A model generated the notes under the pieces. The model worked only from the letters and a program-made list of their open reading frames with translations. It was not told the origin of the DNA and searched no databases. Shown in pieces: positions 27,287-36,067 of a stretch of 64,000 nucleotides of DNA. This stretch comes from Kaistia hirudinis. Lineage in GTDB: Bacteria > Pseudomonadota > Alphaproteobacteria > Rhizobiales > Kaistiaceae. The stretch covers positions 372,001 through 436,000 of the forward strand of contig NZ_JACIDS010000002.1 in assembly GCF_014196455.1 (NCBI RefSeq), given 5' to 3'. Numbering within the stretch: position 1 is the first letter of the stretch; each line of letters opens with the position of its first letter. The position numbers and the translations under genes are program-made.

Positions 27287-27302
27287 AAATAGCGCACTAT
27301 TT
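27287..27302. promoter_or_regulatory. second inverted repeat in the divergent region
   Basis: AAATAG-CGCA-CTATTT, perfect 6-bp arms and 4-bp centre, placed between the two LacI-type operators. It differs from them and so could serve another factor, for example the co-encoded MocR regulator. Confidence 0.4.
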
Positions 27303-27313
27303 GGCGTTTCCCT

Positions 27314-27342
27314 TTGACTCGTTGCGCATCCGCTTGTTGAAT
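27314..27342 (+). promoter_or_regulatory. sigma-70-like promoter of the Gfo/Idh gene
   Basis: TTGACT (27314-27319), 17-bp spacer, TTGAAT (27337-27342). Transcription would start near 27350, placing operator O2 about 30-40 bp inside the transcript, a roadblock position. Confidence 0.5.
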
Positions 27343-27378
27343 ACCTATGCACACGTCGCCGGCGAGGAGTACGCATCA

Positions 27379-27392
27379 TGCAAACGTTTGCA
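27379..27392. promoter_or_regulatory. LacI-family operator O2
   Basis: TGCAAACGTTTGCA, a perfect 14-bp palindrome with central CG, sharing the TGCAA/TTGCA arms of O1. It ends 11 bp before the Gfo/Idh ATG at 27404. Centre-to-centre distance to O1 is 157 bp, close to 15 helical turns, which allows looping. Confidence 0.85.
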
Positions 27393-27403
27393 GGAGAGGT
27401 CGC

Positions 27404-28519
27404 ATGAGGATTGCGATTGTCGGGACCGGGGGCATCGCCCGCGTCCATCGGCGCATCATCCGCGATCTCGGCGGCGAGTTGGTCGGCGTCTGCGGCCGTT
27501 CACGCGCGGCGGCCGCGGCGCTCGCGCCGGTGCCGGCCTATGACGATCTCGCGGCGATGCTGGACGAGCAGCGTCCCGATGTCCTGCATGTCTGCACGCC
27601 CAACCATTTGCACGAAGCCCATGCGCTGGCCGGCTTCGCCGCCGGGGCGCATGTCCTCTGCGAAAAACCGATGGCGACCTCGCTCGCTGCGGCGGAACGC
27701 ATGATCGAGGCGGCGGTGCGCGCCGGGCGCATCGGCGCGGTCGCGTATAATTATCGCGGCTATCCGCTGGTGGCGGCGCTGCGGCGCAAGGTGCGGGAGG
27801 GGGTCTTCGGCGCCCTGCGCCGCGTCTCCGGCTGCTATCTGTCCGAAGATGGCTTCGATCCCGCGAAATATATGTGGCACTTCACGCCGGGCAGCGTCGG
27901 CCCCGGCTATGCGCTGATGGATGTCGGCGTGCACTGGCTCGATCTGGTCGAGCACGTCACCGGCGAGCGCATCGTCGAGATCGCGGCGCAGCTCTCGATC
28001 CACCAGCGCGAGCGGATCTGGCGCGGCGGCGAAGGGCAGGGCCCGCGGCCACCGGGACACATGGCCGAGGACGGCTCGGTCCGCGTCATGGTCGATGTCG
28101 AGGATCAGGTCGACCTGCTGGTGCGCCTTTCGGGTGGCGGTGGTGGTAGCGCGACGATCAGCTGCGTATCGGTCGGCCACCCGAACACCATCGTCCTGTC
28201 GGTCGATGGCGCGCTCAAAGGGTTCGACTGGAACCAGGAGGAACCGAACACCTATCGCGAGCGGAGCGTCGACGGCACGCTGATCCGCCAGCGCGCGCCT
28301 TCGCTCATGGCGGCGGAGGAGGCCGATCTCACCGCGCTGCCCGCGGGCCATGCCGAAGGCTATATCGACGCATTCCGCAACATCGTCGCCGCCGCCTGGG
28401 CCGGCATGCGCGGCGAAACGGATGCGTTTCCGACCTTCGCCGACGGCCTCAGGGGCATCCGCCTCGTCGAGGCGGCGGTCACGAGCGCGCGGGAAAAGCG
28501 CGCCATCGCAGTCGGCTGA
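27404..28519 (+). CDS. Gfo/Idh/MocA-family oxidoreductase
   Basis: 371-aa NAD(P)-dependent dehydrogenase. Rossmann motif IVGTGGIARVHR is at residues 5-16, the CEKPMATS loop follows, and DVGVHWLDLVEHVTG gives the catalytic Asp/His pair of the family. Start ATG 27404 has GGAGAGG just upstream; codons before it are not coding-like. It faces the LacI-MocR operon and is probably the main target of that LacI repressor. Likely substrate is a sugar, inositol or their acids; not determined. Confidence 0.88.
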   Translation: MRIAIVGTGGIARVHRRIIRDLGGELVGVCGRSRAAAAALAPVPAYDDLAAMLDEQRPDVLHVCTPNHLHEAHALAGFAAGAHVLCEKPMATSLAAAERMIEAAVRAGRIGAVAYNYRGYPLVAALRRKVREGVFGALRRVSGCYLSEDGFDPAKYMWHFTPGSVGPGYALMDVGVHWLDLVEHVTGERIVEIAAQLSIHQRERIWRGGEGQGPRPPGHMAEDGSVRVMVDVEDQVDLLVRLSGGGGGSATISCVSVGHPNTIVLSVDGALKGFDWNQEEPNTYRERSVDGTLIRQRAPSLMAAEEADLTALPAGHAEGYIDAFRNIVAAAWAGMRGETDAFPTFADGLRGIRLVEAAVTSAREKRAIAVG

Positions 28520-28528
28520 GCCAAGGGC

Positions 28529-29440
28529 TCAGCCGTCCTCCCGCGTGACGACCGTGAAGCCCGCCTCGCGGGCCGTTGCGAGCAGCGAACGGTAGCCCTT
28601 GGTCGCGTATTCGAGCGGCGGCGCCTTGGCCGGATCCTGCTCCGCCTCGACGACGAGCCAGCCCTCATAGCCGCGCGCGGCCAGCGGCTTCAGCAATGCG
28701 AGGAAATCGACGCTGCCATCGCCCGGCACGGTGAAGATGCCGTCCAGCACGGCGCCCATGAAGCTCATATCGGTGCGCCGCGCCTTTTCCAGCATGGCCG
28801 GCCGCACGTCCTTGCAATGGAAGTGCACCACGCGGTCTATATTGCGCGCCAGCAGCCGCGCCGGATCGCCGCCGGAAAAGAGACAGTGGCCGGTATCGAA
28901 CAGCAGGCCGACGCTGTGGCCGGTGACATCCATGAGCCGGTCGATCTCCGCGTCGGTCTCGATGATCGTTCCCATATGGTGGTGGAACGCCATGCCGACG
29001 CCAAACTCCGCCATGCTGTCGGCGAGGCGCGTGATCTTCTCGCCATAGCCTTGCCACTCATGCTCCTCGAGCTTCGGGCGCTGCGAGATCGGGCCGAAGA
29101 TGCCGTCATGACGGCCACGAGAGGTATCGGCATAGACGACATGCTTCGCGCCGAGGTCGCGGAGCAGGGTGAGATGCGGCAGGATCGCCTCGAACTCGAC
29201 CTCCACCGCGCGTTCGAGGATTCGGCCGTCATACCAGCCGGAGACGAGGTCCAGCCCGTAGCGCGCGAGGATCGGGCCGAGCACCGCCGACTGGCGCGGA
29301 TACTTGCCGCCGAGCTCCGTGCCGCGATAGCCCGCCTGCCGCATCTCGGCGAGGCAGGTTTCGAGCGGCGTGTCACCACCCAGCTCCGGCACGTCGTCAT
29401 TGGTCCAGGTGATCGGATTGATGCCGATGCGAACGCTCAT
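28529..29440 (-). CDS. iolE: myo-inosose-2 dehydratase-like enzyme (IolE family)
   Basis: 303-aa AP-endonuclease-2-like TIM barrel. The opening IGINPITWTNDDVPELGG is typical of IolE, which dehydrates scyllo-inosose (2-keto-myo-inositol) with a divalent metal. Further matches are TELGGKYP, HHHMGTIIET, LLFDTGHCLFSGGDP and the HCKDVRP segment. Its ATG overlaps the preceding Gfo/Idh stop (ATGA at 29437-29440): the dehydrogenase would make the keto sugar that IolE dehydrates. No iolB/C/D lies in the window, so the substrate may be an inositol isomer or another keto sugar. Confidence 0.85.
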   Translation of the reverse strand: MSVRIGINPITWTNDDVPELGGDTPLETCLAEMRQAGYRGTELGGKYPRQSAVLGPILARYGLDLVSGWYDGRILERAVEVEFEAILPHLTLLRDLGAKHVVYADTSRGRHDGIFGPISQRPKLEEHEWQGYGEKITRLADSMAEFGVGMAFHHHMGTIIETDAEIDRLMDVTGHSVGLLFDTGHCLFSGGDPARLLARNIDRVVHFHCKDVRPAMLEKARRTDMSFMGAVLDGIFTVPGDGSVDFLALLKPLAARGYEGWLVVEAEQDPAKAPPLEYATKGYRSLLATAREAGFTVVTREDG

Positions 29441-30594
29441 TGCGCCGTGCTCCCACGCGTTTCGGGGTGATGAGTTTCGGGATCCGCGATGCGCCCGCCG
29501 CTCGCGCTCGAATCGAGGATGGCGTCGCAGAGCGCGCTGATGCGGGCCGCCTCAGCGAGATCCGGCGCGAGGCTCTGGCCCGCCGCGATGGCGCGCAGAA
29601 ACGACGCGATCTCGATGGTCTTCAGATCGTTGAAGCCGATCTGGTGCCCCGGCGCCGGCAGGAACGCCGCGAAGTCGGGGTGGCTCGCATTGGCGAGGAT
29701 GGTGCGGAAGCCTTGCCCCTCGGCGCTTTGCCCGGCCTCGTAGATCCGTAGTTCGTTCATCCGCTCGGCGTCGAAGGCGATCGTCGCGCCCTCGCAGACG
29801 ATCTCGAACGAGACCTCCATCTTGCGGCCGAGCGCGACGCGGCTGGTCTCGACCGTGCCGACGGCGCCACTCTCGAAGACGAGCGTCGCCGCGGCATAGT
29901 CCTCGTTCTCGACCACCCGAGGCCCCGTCGGCGAGGGGCGCGCCGTGTGAAAGGTCCGGGCGAGGCCGGAGAGCTCCGCGATCGGGCCGCAGAGGAAGCG
30001 GAGCATCGCGAGGATATGGTAGCCGAGATCGCCGAGCGCGCCGAAGCGCCCGGCGCTCGCCTGCGACAGGCGCCAGCCATGCGGGGCGGCGGGATCAGCG
30101 AGATAATCCTCGAAATGCCGGCCGCGTACCTGCAGCACGCGCCCGAAGGCGCCGCTTCCGATCAGGTCTCTGGCATGGCGGACCAGCGGCAGGCGGACAT
30201 AGGTGAAGCCGACGGCGTTCACCGTTCCGGTCTCGGCGGCGAGCGTCGCAAGGCGCCGCGCCTCCGCCGTGCCGAGCCCGACCGGCTTCTCGCACAGCAC
30301 CGGCTTGCCGTTCTTCAGCGCGAATTCCGCGATCGGGAAGTGCAGGAAGCCGGGAACGGCGATCACCACCGCATCCGATTGCTCGACGGCCTCCTGCCAG
30401 GATGCCGTCGCGCGATCGAAGCCGAGACGGGCGGCCGCCGCGGTGGCGCGCGCCTCGCTATCCTCGGCGAGGATATGGGCACGCGCCTTCAGCGGCAGGT
30501 CCGGGAAGGCGAGGTTCGCGGCATGGATCGCCAGCGCATGCGAACGGCCGATGAAGCCGGCGCCGACCAGCGCAAATCGTGTTTCGGACGTCAT
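29437..30594 (-). CDS. Gfo/Idh/MocA-family oxidoreductase (inositol dehydrogenase-like role)
   Basis: 385-aa NAD(P)-dependent dehydrogenase. Nucleotide-binding ALVGAGFIGRSHA is at residues 8-20, and CEKPVGLG and GDLGYHILAMLRFLCG follow. The histidine of the catalytic motif is present and the downstream Asp of D-x-G-x-H-x3-D is replaced. Coupled by ATGA to the IolE-like gene, it plausibly oxidises inositol or a related polyol to the keto form used by IolE. It is the first gene of a two-gene operon. Confidence 0.87.
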   Translation of the reverse strand: MTSETRFALVGAGFIGRSHALAIHAANLAFPDLPLKARAHILAEDSEARATAAAARLGFDRATASWQEAVEQSDAVVIAVPGFLHFPIAEFALKNGKPVLCEKPVGLGTAEARRLATLAAETGTVNAVGFTYVRLPLVRHARDLIGSGAFGRVLQVRGRHFEDYLADPAAPHGWRLSQASAGRFGALGDLGYHILAMLRFLCGPIAELSGLARTFHTARPSPTGPRVVENEDYAAATLVFESGAVGTVETSRVALGRKMEVSFEIVCEGATIAFDAERMNELRIYEAGQSAEGQGFRTILANASHPDFAAFLPAPGHQIGFNDLKTIEIASFLRAIAAGQSLAPDLAEAARISALCDAILDSSASGGRIADPETHHPETRGSTAQ

Positions 30595-30719
30595 GAGGAA
30601 CTCCGGCAGCCCGCTGAAGGGCGGATCACGCCAGAGCTTGGCAAGCCGACGGTCCTCCCTCTAGGTCCGCTTCGCCGCGATTTCCCGGAACCAGTTCGGG
30701 CCGCCGCCCGGGGCCCGAG

Positions 30720-30744
30720 GGAACCGACGCCGCGGCGGGCCGTT
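30720..30744 (+). promoter_or_regulatory. EcfG-type general-stress promoter
   Basis: GGAAC (30720-30724), 16-bp spacer, CGTT (30741-30744): an exact match to the GGAAC-N16/17-CGTT consensus of alphaproteobacterial EcfG/RpoE2 promoters. Transcription would start about 30-35 nt before ATG 30785. Confidence 0.72.
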
Positions 30745-30784
30745 CAGGTTGCTGGAATCAGATCGCAGGAAGAGGAGGACGACC

Positions 30785-31096
30785 ATGCCCCGTGGCGACA
30801 AATCGAAATATACGGACAAGCAGGAGCGCAAGGCGGACCATATCGCCGAGAGCTATGAGGAAAAGGGCGTCTCGACCGACGAGGCGGAGCGCCGTGCCTG
30901 GGCGACCGTCAACAAGGACGATGGCGGCGGCAAGAAGCCAGGCGGCTCGGGACGCGGCAAGGACACCGGCCATCCCGCTGCGCATCGCGGCGGCAAGCTC
31001 GGCGGCGAGGCCGCAGCGGAGCGGCCAGCCGCAGAGCGCTCGCGCTCGGCCAAGAAGGCCGCAGAGACGCGAAAGCGCAATGCCGCCGCCGGCTGA
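30785..31096 (+). CDS. small basic KGG-type stress protein (often annotated plasmid stabilization protein)
   Basis: 103-aa very hydrophilic protein. The N-terminal part MPRGDKSKYTDKQERKADH and YEEKGVSTDEAERRAWATVNK is a recognisable rhizobial family; the C-terminal half is low-complexity Gly/Lys/Arg/Ala, like KGG-repeat and histone-like proteins. AGGAGG stands 8 nt before ATG 30785. The usual plasmid-stabilization label is not supported by anything visible here. An exact EcfG promoter points to a general-stress role, perhaps nucleic-acid binding or desiccation protection (inference). Confidence 0.82.
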   Translation: MPRGDKSKYTDKQERKADHIAESYEEKGVSTDEAERRAWATVNKDDGGGKKPGGSGRGKDTGHPAAHRGGKLGGEAAAERPAAERSRSAKKAAETRKRNAAAG

Positions 31097-31101
31097 GCCC
31101 C

Positions 31102-32244
31102 TCAGGAGGCGTTCAAGAGCGCCTTGCGGAATCGCATCAGCGCCAGGCTGAAAAAGGCGGCGCCGATCACCACCAAAGCGGCGAGTTGCGGCCAGATCAC
31201 CGCGATGCCGGCGCCGCGATAGAGGATCGCCTGCGACAGCGCCACGAAATGCGTCGAGGGCGAGACCTGCATCGCATAGCGCAGCCAGTTCGGCATGCTT
31301 TCGATCGGCGTGGTGCTGCCGGAGAGCAGGATCATGACGATCAGCACCGGCATCACGATCAGTCCGAACTGCGCCATCGAGGTCGAGGCGGTGGCGATGA
31401 GGATGCCGAGCGACGTGACCGAGAACAGATAGAGCGTGGCCGAGGCGAGGAAGAGCGGGATCGATCCCTGCACGGGCACGCCGAGCAGCCGCTCGACGAT
31501 GGCGAAGAGCGAGATGCCGGCCGCGACGATGATCACGAGACCATTGGCCCAGATCTTGGCGAGCATGATCTCCGTCGGCGTCACGGGCATGACCAGGAGG
31601 TGCTCGATCGTGCCGTGCTCGCGCTCGCGGATCAGCGCCGCACCGCTCAGGATCATCGACAGCATCGTCACATTGTTGATGACCTGCATCAGCGCGGTGA
31701 ACCAGGACGAGACGAGGTTCGGATTGAACTTGGCGCGAACGACGAGGTCGATCGGCTGGCTGGAACTGGCGCCGAGCGCGGCGACGGCTTCCTGCAGCAG
31801 GATCGATTGCAGATAGGACGCGCCATTGCCGGCCTGCGACATCGCGGTCGCATCGACATTGATCTGGACCGAGGGCTTCTTGCCGGCCAGCGCATCCTGC
31901 TCGAACTTGGGCGGGATCTCGATGACGAAGACGAACTGCCCGGAATCCATCACGGCATCGATCTGGTCGGCCCCGATCGATACCGGTTCCTTGAAGAAGG
32001 GTGCGAGGATCGCGTCGCGGAGCCGCCCCGAAAGGTTCGACTGATCCTCGTCGACGATCGCGACGGAGGCGTTCAGCACCTCCATCTTGGCGCCGGTCGA
32101 GACCGCATAGATCGCGACGGTGAAGGCATAGACGATCAGCAGCACCAGAACCGGATCGGCCTTGAGGCTGTAGAGCTCCTTGACGCCGAGGCGGAAGACG
32201 CGGGCGATCCGCGCGGCGGGGGTCTTCATCGAGCGGCTCGCCAT
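31102..32244 (-). CDS. ABC-2 type transporter permease (YhhJ-like)
   Basis: 380-aa ABC-2 membrane protein. One N-terminal helix precedes a large periplasmic domain (about residues 45-180) and five or six C-terminal helices with the REREHGTIEHLLVMPVTPTEIMLAK signature. ATG 32244 is 2 bp after the stop of the ATPase-permease fusion and has GGGAG upstream. With the upstream HlyD protein and RbbA/YhiH-like fusion it rebuilds the YhiI-YhiH-YhhJ exporter set. Exported substrate unknown. Confidence 0.88.
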   Translation of the reverse strand: MASRSMKTPAARIARVFRLGVKELYSLKADPVLVLLIVYAFTVAIYAVSTGAKMEVLNASVAIVDEDQSNLSGRLRDAILAPFFKEPVSIGADQIDAVMDSGQFVFVIEIPPKFEQDALAGKKPSVQINVDATAMSQAGNGASYLQSILLQEAVAALGASSSQPIDLVVRAKFNPNLVSSWFTALMQVINNVTMLSMILSGAALIREREHGTIEHLLVMPVTPTEIMLAKIWANGLVIIVAAGISLFAIVERLLGVPVQGSIPLFLASATLYLFSVTSLGILIATASTSMAQFGLIVMPVLIVMILLSGSTTPIESMPNWLRYAMQVSPSTHFVALSQAILYRGAGIAVIWPQLAALVVIGAAFFSLALMRFRKALLNAS

Positions 32245-32246
32245 GC

Positions 32247-34961
32247 TCAGGCTCCCTGCTTGCGCAGCGCGACGACGGCGGCGCCGATGAAGCCGAGCGC
32301 GAAGAGCACCAGCACGAGCATGTTCGGCCACAGTTCCGCGAAGCCGAGCCCCTTGGCGAAGGCGCCGACGCTGATCGGCTGGTACCAGGCCGCGGGGAAG
32401 GCGAGCCCGAGCAGCCGCCCGCCGCCCGACAGCGAGGAGACCGGAACCAGCAGGCCGGAGAAGTTCACCGACGGGATGATGGCGATGATGGCGGTGGCGA
32501 AGATCGCCGCCACCTGGCTCTTCACGAAGGAGGAGACGAACAGGCCGAAGCCGGTCGTCGCCAGCACATAGGCGAGCGTCGCCGCCGCGAGCGTCAGGAA
32601 CGATCCCTTGACGGGCACGTCGAAGACGAAGCGCGCCAGCAGCACCAGCATCAGGAAATTGACGAAGGCGATCAGGGCATAGGGCAATTGCTTGCCGAGC
32701 AGGAATTCGACCTTGGTCACCGGCGTCGACTGGAAATTCGTGATCGAGCCGGATTCCTTCTCCTTCACGATGCCGATCGCCGTCATGATCGCCGGGATCA
32801 GCACCAGCACCAGCACGATGACGCTCGGCACGATGGCATTGGTGCTCTTGAAGGACTGGTTGTAGCGGAAGCGCGTCTCGATCCCGATCGGATAGGGCGA
32901 CGCCGTCGTCCCCGTCTGGCGCTGAACCTCGTCGGTCAGATAGGTGAGGGCGAGGCCCGACACATAGCCGCGCATCGTCTCCGCTCGGAACGGCATCGCG
33001 CCGTCGATCCAGATGCCGACTTCCGGCTTGAGGCCCCGCATCAGGTCGCGGCCGAAAGTGGTCGGCACCTCGATCGCGAGCGCGATATCGCCGCTCTCGA
33101 GCCGCCGGTCGATCTCGTCCGGCGCGGTGATCGGCGCCTGTTCGTCGAAATAGCGCGAGCCCTGGAAGCTCTCCAGCAGTTGCCGGCTCTGCGCGCTCTG
33201 GTCCTGATCGAAGGCTGCGAAGCGCAGATGCTCGACATCGAACGAGATGCCGAAGCCGAAGGTCAGCATCAGCAGGAGCGGTCCGAGAAACGCGAAGACG
33301 AGCCGCGCCGGGTCACGCACGATCTCAAGCGCCTCGCGCCAGGCATAGGCCCAGAGGCGGCGCACATCGAAGCGGTTGAGCTTGGCCGGCGCGAAATCCT
33401 GCGTGTCCGCGCCGGAGTCGTCCTCCTGGGCGCCCATGCCCGCCGCCTCCAGCACGGCGATGAACACGTCCTCGAGCGAATCCATGCCCCGCTCGGCCTT
33501 GAGCTCGGCCGGACTGCCGACGGCCAGCACCTTGCCGGCATGCATCAGCGAGATGCGGTCGCAGCGTTCCGCCTCGTTCATGAAATGCGTCGACAGGAAG
33601 ATCGTCACGTCTTCCTTGCGCGACAGTTCCAGGAGGATGCGCCAGAAGCCGTCGCGCGCCACGGGATCGACGCCCGAGGTCGGCTCGTCGAGGATCAGGA
33701 TTTCCGGCCGGTGGACGAGGGCGACGGCGAGCTGCAGGCGCTGGCGCATGCCGAGCGGCATGCTGTCGGGGCGCTGGTCGGCGACGGCGCGCAGATCGAA
33801 GCGATCCAGCATCTCCTCGACCCGCGGCTCGATCTGGTCCATCGGCAGCTGGAACAGCTCGGCGTGCAGCACGAGGTTCTGCCGGACCGTCAGCTCGCCA
33901 TAGAGCGAGAAGGCCTGCGACATGAAGCCGACGCGCCGGCGCGTCTCCATGTCGTTCGCGTTCAGCTTCTGGCCGAACAGCTTCGCCTCGCCTTCGCTCG
34001 CCGGTAAGAGGCCGGTCAGCATCCGCATCGTCGTGCTCTTGCCGGAGCCGTTGGAGCCGAGAAAGCCGAAAATCTCGCCCTTCTCGATCCGGAAGCTGAC
34101 ATGGTCGACGGCCGTGAACGTGCCGAAGCGAGCGGTGAGGCCCTCTGCCTCGATCGCCGGCGCGCCGTCCCCGCTGGTCCGCGGCAGATCGGGCAAGGGC
34201 GTGTCGGCCGCACGGATCTCCTCGGGCAGCAGCGCGACGAAGGCGCGCTCCAGCGTGTCCGCGCCGGCCTGCTGCCGGATCTCGCCCGGCGTTCCCCGGG
34301 CGATGATGCGGCCGTCATACATGGCGGCGAGCCAGTCGAACCGGTCGGCCTCCTCCATATAGGCGGTGGCGACGATGACGCTCATGCCGGGGCGGCGGGC
34401 GCGGATGCGGTCGATCAGCTCCCAGAACTGGCGGCGCGACAGCGGATCGATGCCGGTCGTCGGCTCGTCGAGGATGAGAAGGTCGGGGTCGTGGATCAGC
34501 GCGGCGCAGATGCCGAGCTTCTGCTTCATGCCGCCCGAGAGCTTGCCGGCGGGGCGGTCGCGGAACGGGGCGAGGCCGGTGGCGTCGAGCAGTCCAGTGA
34601 TCCGCGCCGCGCGCTCGCTCGCGCCCTGGCCGAACAGGCGGCCGAAGAAATCGAGATTCTCTTCGATGCTCAGCGTCGGGTAGAGATTGCGGCCGAGACC
34701 CTGGGGCATATAGGCGATCCGCCCGCCCGCATCGCGGCGATCGGAGGCCTTGGTCATGTCCGCGCCGAGCACGCTCACGCTGCCGGTCTGGATCTTGGTC
34801 ACGCCGGCGACGATGCCGAGCAGTGTCGACTTGCCGACGCCGTCGGGACCGATCAGGCCGGCCATGATCCCGCTCGGCACCTCGATGTCGACGCCGTCGA
34901 GCGCGATCGTCTTGCCGTAGCGGTGGCCGACGCCGGCGAAGCGGATCGCCGGGGTGCTCAT
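32247..34961 (-). CDS. RbbA/YhiH-like fusion: two ABC ATPase domains plus ABC-2 permease
   Basis: 904-aa protein. Domain 1 (about residues 5-240): GPDGVGKST, LSGGMKQKL, LLILDEPTTGIDP. Domain 2 (about 290-510): GSNGSGKST, a degenerate signature PLGMRQRL, and ILDEPTSGVDP. The remainder (about 550-904) is an ABC-2 permease with a large external loop and six helices. E. coli RbbA has this layout and associates with ribosomes; YhiH-type proteins are taken as exporters. Start ATG 34961 overlaps the HlyD stop (ATGA). Likely works with YhhJ-like 31102-32244. Confidence 0.9.
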   Translation of the reverse strand: MSTPAIRFAGVGHRYGKTIALDGVDIEVPSGIMAGLIGPDGVGKSTLLGIVAGVTKIQTGSVSVLGADMTKASDRRDAGGRIAYMPQGLGRNLYPTLSIEENLDFFGRLFGQGASERAARITGLLDATGLAPFRDRPAGKLSGGMKQKLGICAALIHDPDLLILDEPTTGIDPLSRRQFWELIDRIRARRPGMSVIVATAYMEEADRFDWLAAMYDGRIIARGTPGEIRQQAGADTLERAFVALLPEEIRAADTPLPDLPRTSGDGAPAIEAEGLTARFGTFTAVDHVSFRIEKGEIFGFLGSNGSGKSTTMRMLTGLLPASEGEAKLFGQKLNANDMETRRRVGFMSQAFSLYGELTVRQNLVLHAELFQLPMDQIEPRVEEMLDRFDLRAVADQRPDSMPLGMRQRLQLAVALVHRPEILILDEPTSGVDPVARDGFWRILLELSRKEDVTIFLSTHFMNEAERCDRISLMHAGKVLAVGSPAELKAERGMDSLEDVFIAVLEAAGMGAQEDDSGADTQDFAPAKLNRFDVRRLWAYAWREALEIVRDPARLVFAFLGPLLLMLTFGFGISFDVEHLRFAAFDQDQSAQSRQLLESFQGSRYFDEQAPITAPDEIDRRLESGDIALAIEVPTTFGRDLMRGLKPEVGIWIDGAMPFRAETMRGYVSGLALTYLTDEVQRQTGTTASPYPIGIETRFRYNQSFKSTNAIVPSVIVLVLVLIPAIMTAIGIVKEKESGSITNFQSTPVTKVEFLLGKQLPYALIAFVNFLMLVLLARFVFDVPVKGSFLTLAAATLAYVLATTGFGLFVSSFVKSQVAAIFATAIIAIIPSVNFSGLLVPVSSLSGGGRLLGLAFPAAWYQPISVGAFAKGLGFAELWPNMLVLVLFALGFIGAAVVALRKQGA

Positions 34962-35998
34962 TTCGGCAGCTTCACCTCGAGTTCGGCCGGCCATGTGAGC
35001 TTCGGATCGGTGCGCATATAGGCGACGCCGCGCACGCCGGTCTTCACATAGTTCTCATATTCCTGCAGCAGCGTCGGGGCGATCTGGAGCTTGACGCGGA
35101 ACATCAGCTTCTCCCGCTCGTCGCTGGTCTCGACGGTCTTCGGCGTGAATTGCGCGCTGCCTGCGACAAAGGAAACGGTCGCCGGCACGACGTAATCGGG
35201 CGCCGGATCGAGCACGATCCGCGCCTCGTCGCTGATCTTCAGCACGCCGGCGACGCGCGCGGGCACAAACACCGTCATGTAGACGCTGGCAAGATCGAGC
35301 AGCGTCACGATCGGCGCCCCAGCGCCCACAACCTCGCCCGACTGGACGAGCTTGTATTCGACCCGCCCCCGGCGCGGCGCCTTGAGCACAGAGTCATCGA
35401 TCATCGAGGCGATGCGCGCGACATCGGCGCGGGCCGCGTCGGCGGCGGCCTTGGCATCGTCGAGGCTGGCATTGGCCGCATTCAGCGCGGCTCGGGCGAC
35501 ATTCAGCGTGGATTGCTTCAGGTCGACCGCCTGCTGCGTGCCGAAGCCCTTGTCCTTGAGCTGAGAGGCGCGGTCGAATTCCTGCTCGGCGAGGGCGAGT
35601 TCGCTCTGCCGCTGCGCGATCGCCGCCTCAGCGCTCGCAATCGCAGTCTCGGCGCGGCGGACCTGCGCATTGCCGCCCGCGAGTTCGGCGTCGAGCTCGC
35701 TCGTATCCATGCGCGCGATGACGGCGCCCGCATCGACGGTGTCGCCTTCATTGACCAGCACTTCGGAGACCCGGCCGGCGAGCTTGGCGGAGACGAGGAT
35801 TTCGTCGGCCTCGATGCGACCATTCGCAGCCGCGATCCCGTCGGGCAGCCGCTTGCCGCCGAGCTTCTGCCAGAGTGCCTGCAGCTTGGCCGTGAACCCG
35901 CCGGAGTCATCCGCCATCGCCGGTCGCGGCGTGCTGACGGAGGTCGCGAGAACGAGGGCGAAAGCGATGAGGATCGGCCTTGAGAAGAGCACGAGCAT
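34958..35998 (-). CDS. HlyD-family periplasmic adaptor (YhiI-like)
   Basis: 346-aa membrane-fusion protein. A signal sequence or anchor at residues 1-28 precedes a first lipoyl half (NGRIEADEILVSAKLAGRV and VNEGDTVDAGAVIARMD). A long Ala-rich coiled-coil hairpin (about residues 85-190) and a second half (DDSVLKAPRRGRVEYKLVQSGEVVGAG) follow. ATG 35998 is preferred: the in-frame start at 36055 would lie upstream of the predicted transcription start set by the FNR/FixK-type box at 36068-36081. First gene of the exporter operon. Confidence 0.9.
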   Translation of the reverse strand: MLVLFSRPILIAFALVLATSVSTPRPAMADDSGGFTAKLQALWQKLGGKRLPDGIAAANGRIEADEILVSAKLAGRVSEVLVNEGDTVDAGAVIARMDTSELDAELAGGNAQVRRAETAIASAEAAIAQRQSELALAEQEFDRASQLKDKGFGTQQAVDLKQSTLNVARAALNAANASLDDAKAAADAARADVARIASMIDDSVLKAPRRGRVEYKLVQSGEVVGAGAPIVTLLDLASVYMTVFVPARVAGVLKISDEARIVLDPAPDYVVPATVSFVAGSAQFTPKTVETSDEREKLMFRVKLQIAPTLLQEYENYVKTGVRGVAYMRTDPKLTWPAELEVKLPK

Positions 35999-36067
35999 CT
36001 CCGCGAATGTGTGTGTTCGGGTTGAGCCTATCACACCGCAACCTAACGGATGCACATGTCAGCGCTG

